From Lacihabitans sp. CS3-21 (GTDB lineage: Bacteria; Bacteroidota; Bacteroidia; Cytophagales; Spirosomataceae), in assembly GCF_024343675.1 (NCBI RefSeq), contig NZ_RJUD01000013.1:29442-93441 (forward strand): DNA of 64,000 nucleotides, read 5' to 3'. Positions 52,097 through 61,263 of the stretch are shown here, one piece after another (the first letter of the stretch is position 1; each line of letters opens with the position of its first letter). The position numbers were made by a program, and so were the translations under genes. The notes beneath the pieces are model-generated. The model saw only the letters and a program-made list of their open reading frames with translations, had not been told where the DNA came from and did no database searches.

Positions 52097-54982
52097 ATGA
52101 AACTAACCCAAAAAATTTTACTTTTACTTTTGCTTTGTACTAGACTATCTGCACAAATAACGGTCTCTCACCCAATCAGTAATGCTGTTTATCAACGAAA
52201 TAGTGCTAGTCAAGCCAATTTGATTATTAGTGGAAGTTACTCTCAACCTATTGCCACGGCCATACAAGCAAGGCTTTTAAATCCCAGCAATGCTACCCCA
52301 ATACCCGGTTACGATTGGTCTATTATTCAGGAAAATCCTACCATGGGATATTTTAGTGGACAGTTTAGTAATGTCCCAGCTGGTTGGTACACATTAGAAA
52401 TAAGGTCTTTAAGAAGTGGAACAGTTTTAGAAGCCACCACTGTAAACAGGGTGGGTATTGGCGATGTTTTTATGATTGCTGGGCAATCAAATGGGCAAGG
52501 GTATTTTGATAATTCGAATAACCCTATTGGCTTGGCCTCAAGTTCTGAAAAAGTAGTTACACATGACTATGGAGTTTATTGCTCCAATGAAAATCTGCCA
52601 ATGCCCGTAATGAGTCAAATTTTAGAATTAACAAAGCCAAGTACGGCAGGTTTTGCTTCTTGGTGTTATGGAAGACTTGGAGAGAACATTGTCAATAGCA
52701 CAGGTTTTCCAGTCGCATTCTTTAATTCAGGTGCATCAGGTTCTACTTCAGATAATTGGAAGGTGAGCTCCGATGGCGGTACAACCAATAATATATTTAC
52801 AGGACAACAATTTTGTAGCACTATAGATGAGAATAATGGTAGGCCATATTCAATTGGACTGCCTTATTCCAATTTCAAGCGGGGCTTAAATTATTACAAT
52901 TCATTATTTGGTGCCCGAGCAGTACTTTGGCATCAAGGAGAATCTGACAAGGTTCAAAATGTGAGTGCATCAACTTATCAAACTAATGTGAATTATGTTA
53001 TTGCAAAATCTAGAAATGATTTTTCTAATAATTTGCCATGGGTTATTTCCAGGGTTTCTTTTATTGATGGAGCACCATCAGCAATTATTACTGGAGCTCA
53101 AACTGGTTTGATTAATAATGCAAATCAAATTTTTGCTGGACCTGAGACAGATGGCATAAACAATAACTCGGTAGCTGGTTCGAGAGATAACATAAATTTG
53201 CACTTTTCAAAAATAGTTGGTATGCCTTTGTTGGCTGATGCCTGGTCTAGTTATTTAAACAGCTCGTTTTTCAACAATTCCAATCCCATTGCGGCAAATA
53301 CACCTCCAACAATTTCAGTGAGTTATGTGAACGCTTCTCAATTAACCTTGAGCGTGCCTTCAGGATATACCTCTTACAAATGGGTAAGTGGAGATTTTGC
53401 TTATGGAAATTCAAGTTTTGGGACATCTAATACTTTAACCGTTAGTTCAGGTACCTATCGTTGTTGGGTGACTACAGCCAATGGCAATCAACAGATTAGT
53501 AGCGAAGTAAATGTAGGTCAAGCCTTAAACTTGGCCAATAACGGGTCAAGTTGCTCAGTCAATGCCTATTTGTCAGATTTGAAATTTATTTCGGCATCTA
53601 ATGCTTTGGGACCAATAGAAATAAACAAAACAAACGGTTCGTCAGCCGATGGTGATGGAAGTGCGATAGTTTTGAAAGGTCAAGGTTATGCCAAAGGAAT
53701 CGGTGTGGCTGATAATTCAGAGATTAAGTATATGATTCCAAGTGGTCAATACTATAAATTTAAGTCTTATATCGGGATAAGCGATGATGTTTCAAATGCT
53801 TGTGACAACACTGGCGGTGTAGTTTTTAAAGTTTATGGCAACGAAACCTTGCTTTATACGAGTCCAACAATTTATAGAAACTCGGCCTTGCAAGAAGTCA
53901 ATGTGAATATATATGCCTACAGTTCAGTGAAGTTGAAGGTAGAGCCTGTAGGCTCAAATACCACTTGTAACAGAGCGGTTTGGGCAGATGCACGATTGAT
54001 GTGTGCTTTGGGTGACACTACTCCTCCAAGCATAGTTACAAACTTAGTTGCAACAGACACCCTGACCAAATGTATTTCTTTTCAATGGACACCCGCCACC
54101 GATGATCAAGCGATAGGTGGTTATTATATTTACAAAAATGGAGTGAAAATTGATACCGTTCCGGATACACAGAACACCTATACCATTACCGGTTTATCAT
54201 CTGGAACTAGCGTTCAATTTGGCGTAAAAGCATTTGATGTTTTGGGTAATGAATCAGCTACAGTTAGTCTTACACTTAGTGCTGTTAATGCAGTTGTTCA
54301 GTATGAAGGTGATGGCTACTTTTGCGTCTCTAGATCATATTTGCCATCTTTGGTAGTTCCTACTGGAGGTGTTTTTTCTTTGGCTTCGGGGCCCGCAGCC
54401 ACCATTAATGCTACAACGGGAGAGTTTTTCTCGAACATTTCGGATTTATTCCTTTGCAATTATCAGATTGGAGTGGGTAATCCTGCATGTTTTCAAGAAA
54501 ACTATTTTTACCTGGGCACTACTGCTCCACCTTCCATAACTCCTGTGATTTCTGCAGATAAGTCTTTGGTAAACTCTGGAACAGCTGTGAATTTCACCTC
54601 AAATGCATGTGATGGTTCAAGCGTATTAACTTGGAGCTTTTCAGGATCAAATTCTACGAATGTACAATATAGTCCAACTGCAACAGGGGTTTATTTTGCT
54701 TCTTGTAAAAAAGATTTGTGCCAAGTATATTCAAATAATATTACTATAAATGTTTTACCCAATTGTACAAGCAATTTGGTTTTGGCACCAACAGCCAACA
54801 ACCTAAGTTCAAGAATAAATCCTTTGAACTTTAACAGTAGTAATACCATTCAAGCCACAAATGTTATATCGCCTACCAACAATGTGCAATACAATGCAGC
54901 CAATGCAATAATTCTTAGTCCAGGCTTTACTGTCGATTCTGGCGTGATTTTTTCCGCTAAAATCCAAAATTGTCCTAATTGA
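52097..54982 (+). CDS. Large secreted sialate-O-acetylesterase-like protein (SASA, NPCBM, Fn3, sorting-like tail)
   Basis: This 961-residue protein has a signal peptide (LLLLLLCTRLSAQ). A SASA-type esterase domain lies at about 120-400: GQSN at 129-132 with nucleophile Ser131, WHQGES at 278-283, and a distal NLHFSKIVGMPLLADAW with the probable catalytic His. NPCBM-type carbohydrate binding is at about 480-635 (KGQGYAKGIGVADNSEIKY), Fn3 at about 638-730 (ISFQWTPATDDQAIGGYYIY), then Ig-like material. The last 70 residues (IQATNVISP, YNAANAIILSPGFTVDSG, final Cys) match the tail of the PQQ dehydrogenase ending at 16592. The enzyme is expected to remove acetyl groups from sugars on surface or extracellular glycans. 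Confidence 0.87.
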   Translation: MKLTQKILLLLLLCTRLSAQITVSHPISNAVYQRNSASQANLIISGSYSQPIATAIQARLLNPSNATPIPGYDWSIIQENPTMGYFSGQFSNVPAGWYTLEIRSLRSGTVLEATTVNRVGIGDVFMIAGQSNGQGYFDNSNNPIGLASSSEKVVTHDYGVYCSNENLPMPVMSQILELTKPSTAGFASWCYGRLGENIVNSTGFPVAFFNSGASGSTSDNWKVSSDGGTTNNIFTGQQFCSTIDENNGRPYSIGLPYSNFKRGLNYYNSLFGARAVLWHQGESDKVQNVSASTYQTNVNYVIAKSRNDFSNNLPWVISRVSFIDGAPSAIITGAQTGLINNANQIFAGPETDGINNNSVAGSRDNINLHFSKIVGMPLLADAWSSYLNSSFFNNSNPIAANTPPTISVSYVNASQLTLSVPSGYTSYKWVSGDFAYGNSSFGTSNTLTVSSGTYRCWVTTANGNQQISSEVNVGQALNLANNGSSCSVNAYLSDLKFISASNALGPIEINKTNGSSADGDGSAIVLKGQGYAKGIGVADNSEIKYMIPSGQYYKFKSYIGISDDVSNACDNTGGVVFKVYGNETLLYTSPTIYRNSALQEVNVNIYAYSSVKLKVEPVGSNTTCNRAVWADARLMCALGDTTPPSIVTNLVATDTLTKCISFQWTPATDDQAIGGYYIYKNGVKIDTVPDTQNTYTITGLSSGTSVQFGVKAFDVLGNESATVSLTLSAVNAVVQYEGDGYFCVSRSYLPSLVVPTGGVFSLASGPAATINATTGEFFSNISDLFLCNYQIGVGNPACFQENYFYLGTTAPPSITPVISADKSLVNSGTAVNFTSNACDGSSVLTWSFSGSNSTNVQYSPTATGVYFASCKKDLCQVYSNNITINVLPNCTSNLVLAPTANNLSSRINPLNFNSSNTIQATNVISPTNNVQYNAANAIILSPGFTVDSGVIFSAKIQNCPN

Positions 54983-54994
54983 CAGGTAGGTTTG

Positions 54995-55007
54995 TGACAA
55001 TTTGTCA
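54995..55007. promoter_or_regulatory. TGACA/TGTCA palindrome upstream of dnaK
   Basis: TGACAA-T-TTGTCA is a perfect palindrome with 6-base arms. Further TGACA half-sites lie at 54980-54984 and 55016-55020. It is 23 bases upstream of the -24/-12-like element at 55030, close to the promoter for a classical enhancer but reasonable for an activator or repressor site. Role inferred from location only. Confidence 0.5.
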
Positions 55008-55029
55008 TTAATATTTGACAAAAAAACCC

Positions 55030-55045
55030 TTGGCATATTCATTGT
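55030..55045 (+). promoter_or_regulatory. Sigma-54-like -24/-12 promoter of dnaK
   Basis: TTGGCATATTCATTGT has the GG of the -24 box (55032-55033) and, ten bases on, GT (55044-55045) where the -12 box GC is expected. TTGGCA and TTG match the sigma-54 consensus; the last base does not. The transcript start would be near 55056, 38 bases before the dnaK ATG. No convincing TAnnTTTG promoter is nearby. Confidence 0.45.
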
Positions 55046-55093
55046 GAATTGTGTATCGTAATTATTTTTAATTAAATACACTGACAGAAAATC

Positions 55094-56647
55094 ATGGGAA
55101 AAATTATTGGAATAGATTTAGGAACTACCAACTCTTGTGTGGCCGTAATGGAGGGGAACGAACCGGTAGTAATAGCCAATAGCGAGGGAGCTAGAACTAC
55201 TCCTTCTATTGTAGCGTTTTTAGATAACGGCGAGAAGAAGGTAGGTGCCCCAGCAAAAAGACAAGCAATTACCAACCCTAAGAACACCATCGCTTCGGTG
55301 AAGCGTTTTATGGGGAAAAAACATAGTGAAGTAGGTTCTGAACTTAAAACCATAGCTTACGATATAGAAAAAGGAGCAAATGACACACCAAGAGTAAAAA
55401 TAGGTGATCGTCAATATACTCCTCAGGAAATTTCTGCATTTATTCTTCAAAAAATGAAGGCTACTGCAGAAGATTATTTAGGCCAAACTGTAACAGAGGC
55501 GGTTATTACTGTTCCTGCATATTTCAACGATGCTGAGCGTCAAGCCACCAAAGAAGCTGGTTTGATAGCTGGTTTGGATGTAAAGAGAATCATCAACGAG
55601 CCAACTGCTGCTGCCTTGGCTTATGGACTAGACAAGCAGGGTAAAGACATGACAGTAGTTGTGTTTGACTTAGGAGGTGGTACGTTTGACGTATCTATTC
55701 TTGATCTTGGTGATGGCGTTTTTGAAGTAAAATCTACTGACGGTGATACGCATTTAGGTGGTGATGACTTTGACCAAGTGATAATCGAATGGTTAGCAGC
55801 AGAATTCAAAGCTGACGAAGGTGTGGATTTGATGCACGATGCCATGGCTCTTCAAAGATTGAAGGAAGCAGCCGAAAGAGCAAAAGTGGAGCTTTCAAGT
55901 TCTACTCAAGCAGAAATCAATTTGCCATACATATTCCCTGTGGATGGTGTGCCTAAGCACTTGGTAAGATCACTTACTAGAGCCAAGTTTGAGCAATTGG
56001 CTGACAGTCTTTTCAAAAGAATGATGGAGCCTTGCAAAAGAGCTATGAAGAATTCAGGAATATCGAATAGCCAAATATCAGAAGTAATTTTGGTGGGAGG
56101 ATCGACTCGTATTCCTAAAGTTCAAGAAGAAGTAGAAGCATTCTTTGGTAAAAAACCCTCAAAAGGAGTTAACCCTGACGAGGCTGTGGCTATCGGAGCG
56201 GCAATCCAGGGTGGTGTATTGACTGGAGAAGTTAAAGATATATTATTGTTAGACGTAATTCCACTTTCATTGGGTATCGAAACGATGGGTGGCGTGTTCA
56301 CAAAAATGATTGAAGCCAATACCACAATACCTACCAACAAAGTAGAGGTTTTCTCTACAGCAGCTGACAATCAGCCTTCTGTAGAATTGCACGTGTTGCA
56401 AGGAGAAAGACCATTGGCCAACCAAAACCGTACTTTGGGCAGATTCCACTTGGATGGTTTGCCACCAGCCATGAGAGGAGTTCCTCAAATCGAAGTGGCT
56501 TTTGACGTGGATGCCAACGGTATCTTGAACGTAACAGCGAAAGACAAAGGTACCGGCAAAGAGCAAAAAATCAGAATTGAGGCTTCAAGCGGACTTTCAG
56601 ATGCTGAAATTCAGAGAATGAGAGATGAAGGAAGCGAAAGCCAATGA
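55094..56647 (+). CDS. dnaK: Chaperone DnaK, N-terminal 517 residues (reading frame broken)
   Basis: DnaK (Hsp70) binds exposed hydrophobic segments in an ATP-driven cycle with DnaJ and GrpE. This frame encodes the complete ATPase domain ([11 protein letters not shown] at residues 4-14, [22 protein letters not shown]), the interdomain linker [14 protein letters not shown] near residue 388, and the beta-sandwich substrate-binding domain. It then ends at TGA in the lid region, where [13 protein letters not shown] is followed by an aberrant GSESQ. A second frame starting within it carries the missing 119-residue lid. A 4-base tandem repeat GAAG GAAG at 56627-56634 explains the shift: with one copy removed the gene reads through to 56999 as a normal 633-residue DnaK. 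Mutation, assembly error and frameshifting are all possible. Confidence 0.93.
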   Translation: MGKIIGIDLGTTNSCVAVMEGNEPVVIANSEGARTTPSIVAFLDNGEKKVGAPAKRQAITNPKNTIASVKRFMGKKHSEVGSELKTIAYDIEKGANDTPRVKIGDRQYTPQEISAFILQKMKATAEDYLGQTVTEAVITVPAYFNDAERQATKEAGLIAGLDVKRIINEPTAAALAYGLDKQGKDMTVVVFDLGGGTFDVSILDLGDGVFEVKSTDGDTHLGGDDFDQVIIEWLAAEFKADEGVDLMHDAMALQRLKEAAERAKVELSSSTQAEINLPYIFPVDGVPKHLVRSLTRAKFEQLADSLFKRMMEPCKRAMKNSGISNSQISEVILVGGSTRIPKVQEEVEAFFGKKPSKGVNPDEAVAIGAAIQGGVLTGEVKDILLLDVIPLSLGIETMGGVFTKMIEANTTIPTNKVEVFSTAADNQPSVELHVLQGERPLANQNRTLGRFHLDGLPPAMRGVPQIEVAFDVDANGILNVTAKDKGTGKEQKIRIEASSGLSDAEIQRMRDEGSESQ

Positions 56648-56999
56648 AGAAGCAGATAAAAAAGAAAAAGAAACGATAGAGAAAGTAAATGCTGCCGATT
56701 CGATGATTTTCCAAACAGAAAAACAATTGAAAGAATTTGGCGATAAACTTTCTGAAGGTAACAAAACTGCCATTGAAGGTGCTTTGACAGAATTGAGAGC
56801 CGCTCACGGAACTCGCGATTTGGCTGCAATTGATGCCTCAATGGAGAAAATCAATACAGCATGGCAAGCTGCAAGTCAGGAGATTTATAATGCTCAGCAA
56901 GCTGACGGAGGTGCTCAAGGCCCTGCAGCTGGTGGTGCTGCTGAGTCTACTTCTGCTGAAGAGAATGTAACAGATGTTAACTTCGAAGAAGTAAAATAA
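56625..56999 (+). pseudogene. dnaK: DnaK C-terminal lid, out of frame with the rest of dnaK
   Basis: This 124-codon frame overlaps the end of the main dnaK frame by 23 bases. From [20 protein letters not shown] through [20 protein letters not shown] to [14 protein letters not shown] it is the normal helical lid of DnaK, followed by a GA-rich linker and the acidic end [11 protein letters not shown] formal ATG at 56625 would give MKEAKAN, but a free-standing lid is not a known gene; the ATG comes from the RMRDE codons of dnaK. It is listed separately to show both halves of the frameshift. Confidence 0.88.
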
Positions 57000-57020
57000 A
57001 TGGGTATTGGTTAAATACAG

Positions 57021-57055
57021 AAAAGTCTGGACTTTAGGTAGTTCAGACTTTTTTT
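57021..57055 (+). terminator. Intrinsic terminator after dnaK
   Basis: AAAAGTCTGGACT pairs with AGTTCAGACTTTT (one G-T pair) around TTAGGT, followed by TTT. It lies 21 bases after the end of the lid frame. Confidence 0.88.
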
Positions 57056-57154
57056 ACAACCTTTTTTTAGCCATTTGCGTATATGAGATATGAATCTACC
57101 TGAGAATTTTTTTCAAAAGGATTTAGGATTTATTTTAAGATGTATGGGTTTAGT

Positions 57155-57188
57155 CAAAAAAGCACCTTAGGTTTTAGGGTGCTTTTTT
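57155..57188. terminator. Second terminator-like hairpin downstream of dnaK
   Basis: AAAAAAGCACCTTA pairs with TAGGGTGCTTTTTT with one G-T pair and a short loop; T-runs on both strands. It lies about 100 bases after the first and may be a backup terminator for dnaK. Confidence 0.8.
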
Positions 57189-57223
57189 TGTGGGCCAATT
57201 TTGTGAATTTTCTAAAAATAAAA

Positions 57224-57255
57224 AAAAACACAAACCCTTTGGGATTTGTGTTTTT
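57224..57255 (-). terminator. Intrinsic terminator of folE
   Basis: AAAAACACAAACCC pairs with GGG-A-TTTGTGTTTTT (one bulged base) around TTT, with a run of T on the reverse strand. It lies 22 bases beyond the folE stop. Confidence 0.85.
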
Positions 57256-57277
57256 CAGAAAAATAAGAATTTGAAAA

Positions 57278-57952
57278 TTAATTTTTCAATTTTATTAATG
57301 ATAAAAATTCTTCTCTTTTCAAAGCATTGTTAAAAGCACCTTCAAAGAAAGAAGTTACGGTAGAACTGCTTTGGTCAGCAATTCCTCTTGAAGATACACA
57401 GAAATGATCGGCGTCAACCACAACCGCAATGTCATCCGTTTTCAAGGCTTCTTTCAAAGCATTTCCGATTTGAATGGTCATTCTTTCTTGTACTTGTGGT
57501 CTTCTAGCATAATGATTCACTAATCTATGTAATTTCGAAAGTCCGATGACATTTCCAGACGAAATATAACCGATGTGAACTTTTCCGACTATGGGCACAA
57601 AGTGGTGTTCACAATTAGAATAAAAACTAATATCACGCTCAACCAATATTTCGTCATATTTGTAATTATTATCAAATAAGGTAATGGAAGGCATGTTTTC
57701 TGGATTAAGTCCTGAAAATAACTCCTTCACGTACATTTTTGCTACTCTTTTGGGAGTTCCTTTTAGGCTATCATCGTTAAGGTCTAAACCCAATGTGTGC
57801 ATTATTTCTTTGAAATGATCCGCGATAATCTCCATTTTTTGTTCATCAGACATTACAAAAGCATCCTCCCTGAGTGGAGTAGAGATGTTTGTCATGATGT
57901 GATCATCGCCAAATTCTTGGTCCTCGATAGCCTTAAGCTGGGTATTCAACAT
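57278..57952 (-). CDS. folE: GTP cyclohydrolase I
   Basis: FolE converts GTP to 7,8-dihydroneopterin triphosphate. The start is ATG at 57952 (MLNTQLKAIEDQEFG); the frame is open 18 bases further upstream to a TTG. The 224-residue product has TPKRVAKMY, the zinc-site CEHHFVPIVGKVHIGY and KLHRLVNHYARRPQVQERMT, and the late CVSSRGI with the third zinc ligand. It overlaps the end of the upstream pyruvoyltetrahydropterin synthase gene by 20 bases, so the two are translationally coupled and should act in sequence in pterin synthesis. Confidence 0.96.
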   Translation of the reverse strand: MLNTQLKAIEDQEFGDDHIMTNISTPLREDAFVMSDEQKMEIIADHFKEIMHTLGLDLNDDSLKGTPKRVAKMYVKELFSGLNPENMPSITLFDNNYKYDEILVERDISFYSNCEHHFVPIVGKVHIGYISSGNVIGLSKLHRLVNHYARRPQVQERMTIQIGNALKEALKTDDIAVVVDADHFCVSSRGIADQSSSTVTSFFEGAFNNALKREEFLSLIKLKN

Positions 57953-58343
57953 AGTTTCTTTCTGTTTCAAATAATGTTATTTTCAAATCAAATTTTTCAT
58001 CTATCTTCTGACGGAGAATATCATAAATGACTACAACTATATTTTCAGCTGTAGGGTTTAAATTTTTAAAATATTCTATGTCAAGATTTAGATTTTTGTG
58101 GTCAAATTTATCAAGAATATTTTCTTTGATAATGTCGCTAAGTACTTTTAAATCAAATACATATCCAGTTTTTTGGTCTGGATATCCAGTGAGTTTTACG
58201 AGTAAATCGTAGTTATGCCCATGGTAATTTGGGTTATTACATTTACCAAAAATCTCTTGGTTTTTCTCATCGCTCCATTCAGGATTAAATAACCTATGGG
58301 CTGCGTTGAAATGTTCTTTTCTAATTACTGAAATTTTATTCAA
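57933..58343 (-). CDS. 6-pyruvoyl-tetrahydropterin synthase / QueD-family enzyme
   Basis: This 136-residue protein is a PTPS-family enzyme: the start IRKEHFNAAHRLFNPE (first zinc-binding His), GKCNNPNYHGHNYDL with the catalytic Cys and two further zinc His, KTGYVFDLKVLSDII, LDKFDHKNLNLD, NPTAENIVVVIYDIL and the final ETERNYVEY. The NNPNxHGHNY string is closest to the animal-type PTPS that makes 6-pyruvoyl-tetrahydropterin on the way to tetrahydrobiopterin, rather than to QueD of queuosine synthesis. The overlapping folE gene supplies its substrate, and is consistent with either. No sepiapterin reductase or queuosine genes are next to it, although an SDR lies 1.6 kb away. Confidence 0.88.
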   Translation of the reverse strand: MNKISVIRKEHFNAAHRLFNPEWSDEKNQEIFGKCNNPNYHGHNYDLLVKLTGYPDQKTGYVFDLKVLSDIIKENILDKFDHKNLNLDIEYFKNLNPTAENIVVVIYDILRQKIDEKFDLKITLFETERNYVEYPA

Positions 58344-58491
58344 AATAAGTTTTTTTTAGTCTTGTACAAAGTTTGTGTACTACACAATCAAAAACATACA
58401 GGGTAGTTTTGATAATTGACTAACGATTGAAAGTTTAATATTGTTCAAATAAAAAATAAATATTACATTAGTAAAAAATTTTAAAAATTAT

Positions 58492-59832
58492 ATGGATCGC
58501 AGAAATTTTCTTACTACCAGCCTTGCTACATCAGCTATACCATTTTTGAAAGTCAATTCCGCTCAAAAGGATAAAAAAGTAAAACTGGCTTTTATTGGAG
58601 TGGGTCTGCGAGGTAGAAACCATGTGGACCAAGCAGTTTATAGAGAGGATGTTGAAATAACCGCCATCTGCGATACTGACCCAGATGCCATCAAACGCAC
58701 CTTGGCCATTACCCAAAAAGCCAATCGTAAAGATCCAGCTGTTTATGGCAAAACTGACCACGATTTTATAAATATGCTCAAAAGAGAGGATATTGACGGC
58801 GTGGTGATTGCTACGCCTTGGGAATGGCACGTGCCGATGAGTGTGGAGTCAATGAAAGCTGGAAAATATACTGCTGTAGAAGTTTCTGCCACAGTGACGC
58901 TCCAAGAATCGTGGGATCTGGTAGATACTTATGAGAAAACTGGCTCACATTGCATGATTTTGGAGAACGTGTGCTACCGCAGAGATGTGATGTCGGTTTT
59001 GAACATGATTCGCAAAGGGATGTTTGGCGAGATGCTATACGCACATTGCGGCTATCAACACGACCTTAGAGAAGTGAAATTCAATGACGGAAAGCGTTTT
59101 TATGGAGGTGGAGTGGAATTTGGTGAAAAGGCCATTTCTGAAGCCAAATGGAGAACGCAGCATTCGGTAGATAGAAATGGAGATATTTATCCAACCCATG
59201 GACTAGGCCCAGTGGCACATTGGTTGGACATCAATAGAGGAAATAAATTTAATTACCTAACTTCAACAGCTACAAAGGCCAGAGGTTTGCATAAGCATAT
59301 AGTGGACAAAGGCGGTGCGGATCATCCAAATGCCAAAGTAAAGTTTAAACTTGGTGACGTAATTACGACTACAATTCAGTGTGAAAACGGAGAGAATATC
59401 GTTATTATGCATGATTGCAACTCTCCTAGGCCTTATTCGCTTGGATTTAGGGCACAAGGCACGGAGGGTATATGGATGGATGATAATAAGTCAATTTATA
59501 TTGAAGGCAAAAGCCCTAAAGCACATGCATGGGAGCCATTTAAGCCTTATCAAGAAGAACATGATCATCCCGTTTGGAAAACACACGCACAAACAGCTGA
59601 AAAAGCAGGTCATGGCGGAATAGACTTTTTTGTTTTAAGGGCGTTTATAGAATCTGTCAAAAATAAAGTTGCTCCACCAATCGATGTATATGATGCAGCA
59701 GCATGGAGTGCTATTAGTCCTTTGTCGGAGCTTTCTATAGCCCGCGGAAGCTCACCAGTGGAGATTCCAGATTTTACGAGGGGTAAATGGAGAACCAATC
59801 AAAGGATTTTTGGCTTGACAGAGAATTATTAA
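58492..59832 (+). CDS. Gfo/Idh/MocA oxidoreductase of glycoside hydrolase family 109 type
   Basis: This 446-residue protein starts with a twin-arginine-like signal (MDRRNFLTTSLATSAIPFL), so it should be exported folded with its cofactor. It has a Rossmann NAD-binding domain (AFIGVGLRGRNHV, ICDTDPDAI) and the alpha/beta C-terminal domain. The features YPTHGLGPVAHWLDINRGN, TSTATKARGLHKHIV and GHGGIDFFVLRAFI are those of GH109 enzymes, which cleave alpha-N-acetylgalactosamine and related sugars by an NAD-dependent oxidation-elimination mechanism. The sugar substrate is inferred from family and not certain. Nothing is coupled to it on the upstream side; an SDR follows 57 bases later. Confidence 0.9.
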   Translation: MDRRNFLTTSLATSAIPFLKVNSAQKDKKVKLAFIGVGLRGRNHVDQAVYREDVEITAICDTDPDAIKRTLAITQKANRKDPAVYGKTDHDFINMLKREDIDGVVIATPWEWHVPMSVESMKAGKYTAVEVSATVTLQESWDLVDTYEKTGSHCMILENVCYRRDVMSVLNMIRKGMFGEMLYAHCGYQHDLREVKFNDGKRFYGGGVEFGEKAISEAKWRTQHSVDRNGDIYPTHGLGPVAHWLDINRGNKFNYLTSTATKARGLHKHIVDKGGADHPNAKVKFKLGDVITTTIQCENGENIVIMHDCNSPRPYSLGFRAQGTEGIWMDDNKSIYIEGKSPKAHAWEPFKPYQEEHDHPVWKTHAQTAEKAGHGGIDFFVLRAFIESVKNKVAPPIDVYDAAAWSAISPLSELSIARGSSPVEIPDFTRGKWRTNQRIFGLTENY

Positions 59833-59889
59833 GTTTGAGTAAATCATTTTGCCTATTTTGGGGTTACATGGTATATAACACTTTATCAA

Positions 59890-60726
59890 TTGAAAAGCAA
59901 AGTAGCAGTCATTACAGGTGGAACATCGGGAATAGGAAAAGCCACAGTTGAAAAATTAGTGACTTTTGGTACTACAGTCGTGCTTTTGGCCAGAGATACG
60001 CAAAAAGCCGAAATTGTCAAAAAAGAGATTCTGAAAACTTTTCCAAATGGAAAGATTGAAATTTTTGCTGGCGATTTAACGGATTTGAAGTCCATAAAGG
60101 CTGCTTCAGAAGAGATAAAAGCAAGGCATCCCAAAATAGACATTTTGATAAACAATGCAGGAGGAGTTTATTCAGAATTTGAAAGAACGGCCGATGGTTT
60201 TGAACTTGGATTTCAGGTTAACCACTTGGCTCACTTTCTTTTGACACAATTGCTTTTAGAAAACTTGCTAAAAAGTGAGGAATCCAGAGTTATTAATTTA
60301 TCTTCAGAAGCACACCGAATGGGGAAATTTAGTATAGGAAACCTTAACGCAGAGAAAAAGTTCAGCACTTGGAAGCAATACGGAGCCACAAAATTGATGA
60401 ATATCTTATTTACGAAAGCTTTGGCCAATAAATACGCTGAAAAAGGACTGTTGGCTTTTGCAGTACATCCTGGTGTAGTAAAGTCGGGTTTTGGAGCCAA
60501 CAATACTGGTTTTTTGAAATATTTCAATAAAATGCCATTCTTAATAACTCCAGAAAAAGGAGCTGAAACGAGTGTGTATTTGGCGACTCAAACAAAAGAG
60601 AAACTTTCCAATGGCGGATATTATAAAAGATGCCAAATTTCGTACTCCTCACTTGAAAGCCAAGATGTGGTATCGCAAGATCAACTTTGGGATATTTCTA
60701 TGAAAATGATAAAAGACTATTTATAA
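59890..60726 (+). CDS. Short-chain dehydrogenase/reductase
   Basis: This 278-residue protein starts at TTG 59890 (KSKVAVITGGTSGIG); no ATG is in range. It has the NAD(P) motif TGGTSGIG at residues 9-16, the NNAG motif (DILINNAGG), and the catalytic Ser and YGATK tetrad (NLSSEAHRMG ... QYGATKLMN). LARDTQKAE at the end of strand 2 suggests NADPH. It is of retinol dehydrogenase type. Its substrate is unknown. The stop overlaps the end of the convergent lipoprotein gene by 6 bases. Confidence 0.9.
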   Translation: MKSKVAVITGGTSGIGKATVEKLVTFGTTVVLLARDTQKAEIVKKEILKTFPNGKIEIFAGDLTDLKSIKAASEEIKARHPKIDILINNAGGVYSEFERTADGFELGFQVNHLAHFLLTQLLLENLLKSEESRVINLSSEAHRMGKFSIGNLNAEKKFSTWKQYGATKLMNILFTKALANKYAEKGLLAFAVHPGVVKSGFGANNTGFLKYFNKMPFLITPEKGAETSVYLATQTKEKLSNGGYYKRCQISYSSLESQDVVSQDQLWDISMKMIKDYL

Positions 60727-61260
60727 GTTAATTATCTTGCCATCAATAGAGCTTGTGTCGGGTTTAGACAAAAAAAGTTTTTGAATACTGTAAACGGAAT
60801 ACGCATTAAGTTTTCCGTTTTTTGTTTTCATCATCATTTTAGAATTCGTTTTGAAAAGATAATTTGAAGTGCTTGTTTCTATGCTGATTATCTTCGAATT
60901 CTTTTCTTCTAAATTTTCTATCGCCATGCTTTTTACCAATAATGATTCGCCAAGCTTTAGTTTATAATTGACGCTTTTTGATGTCTCTTGTATGGAATAA
61001 CTGTTTACGAATGCACGCTTATTTAGGTCAGACTCAACAAATAGACTGAGTTCTTTTGCCCAATCTATGTCCTTGGTAGATTTAGTCTCTTTATTATTGC
61101 CGATTTGCCACACTTTTGTTACTTCCGGCTTCTTGATTTCTAGTTCCGCAATAATAGATTCAGAAAATCCTTTCAAATCAAAGTATTTCTTATTGGTTAT
61201 TTGCTTTTCTTGCTTACATGAAACAAAAAATAGAGATATTAAAAGGATTTTCTTTGTCAT
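60721..61260 (-). CDS. Small lipoprotein of unknown function, downstream of glgE
   Basis: This 179-residue protein has a lipoprotein signal peptide (KKILLISLFFVSC, Cys15). The rest is charged and probably beta-rich (VNYKLKLGESLLVKSMAIENLEEKNSKIISIETS). I do not recognise the family. It starts 3 bases after the glgE stop on the same strand and so is very likely cotranscribed with it, although a periplasmic lipoprotein has no obvious link to cytoplasmic glucan synthesis. Confidence 0.7.
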   Translation of the reverse strand: MTKKILLISLFFVSCKQEKQITNKKYFDLKGFSESIIAELEIKKPEVTKVWQIGNNKETKSTKDIDWAKELSLFVESDLNKRAFVNSYSIQETSKSVNYKLKLGESLLVKSMAIENLEEKNSKIISIETSTSNYLFKTNSKMMMKTKNGKLNAYSVYSIQKLFLSKPDTSSIDGKIINL

Positions 61261-61263
61261 ATA

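Noticed and set aside
56625..56999. Independent small gene after dnaK
   Set aside because: The peptide is the DnaK lid and its ATG is part of the dnaK frame; it is a frameshift product, not a separate gene.
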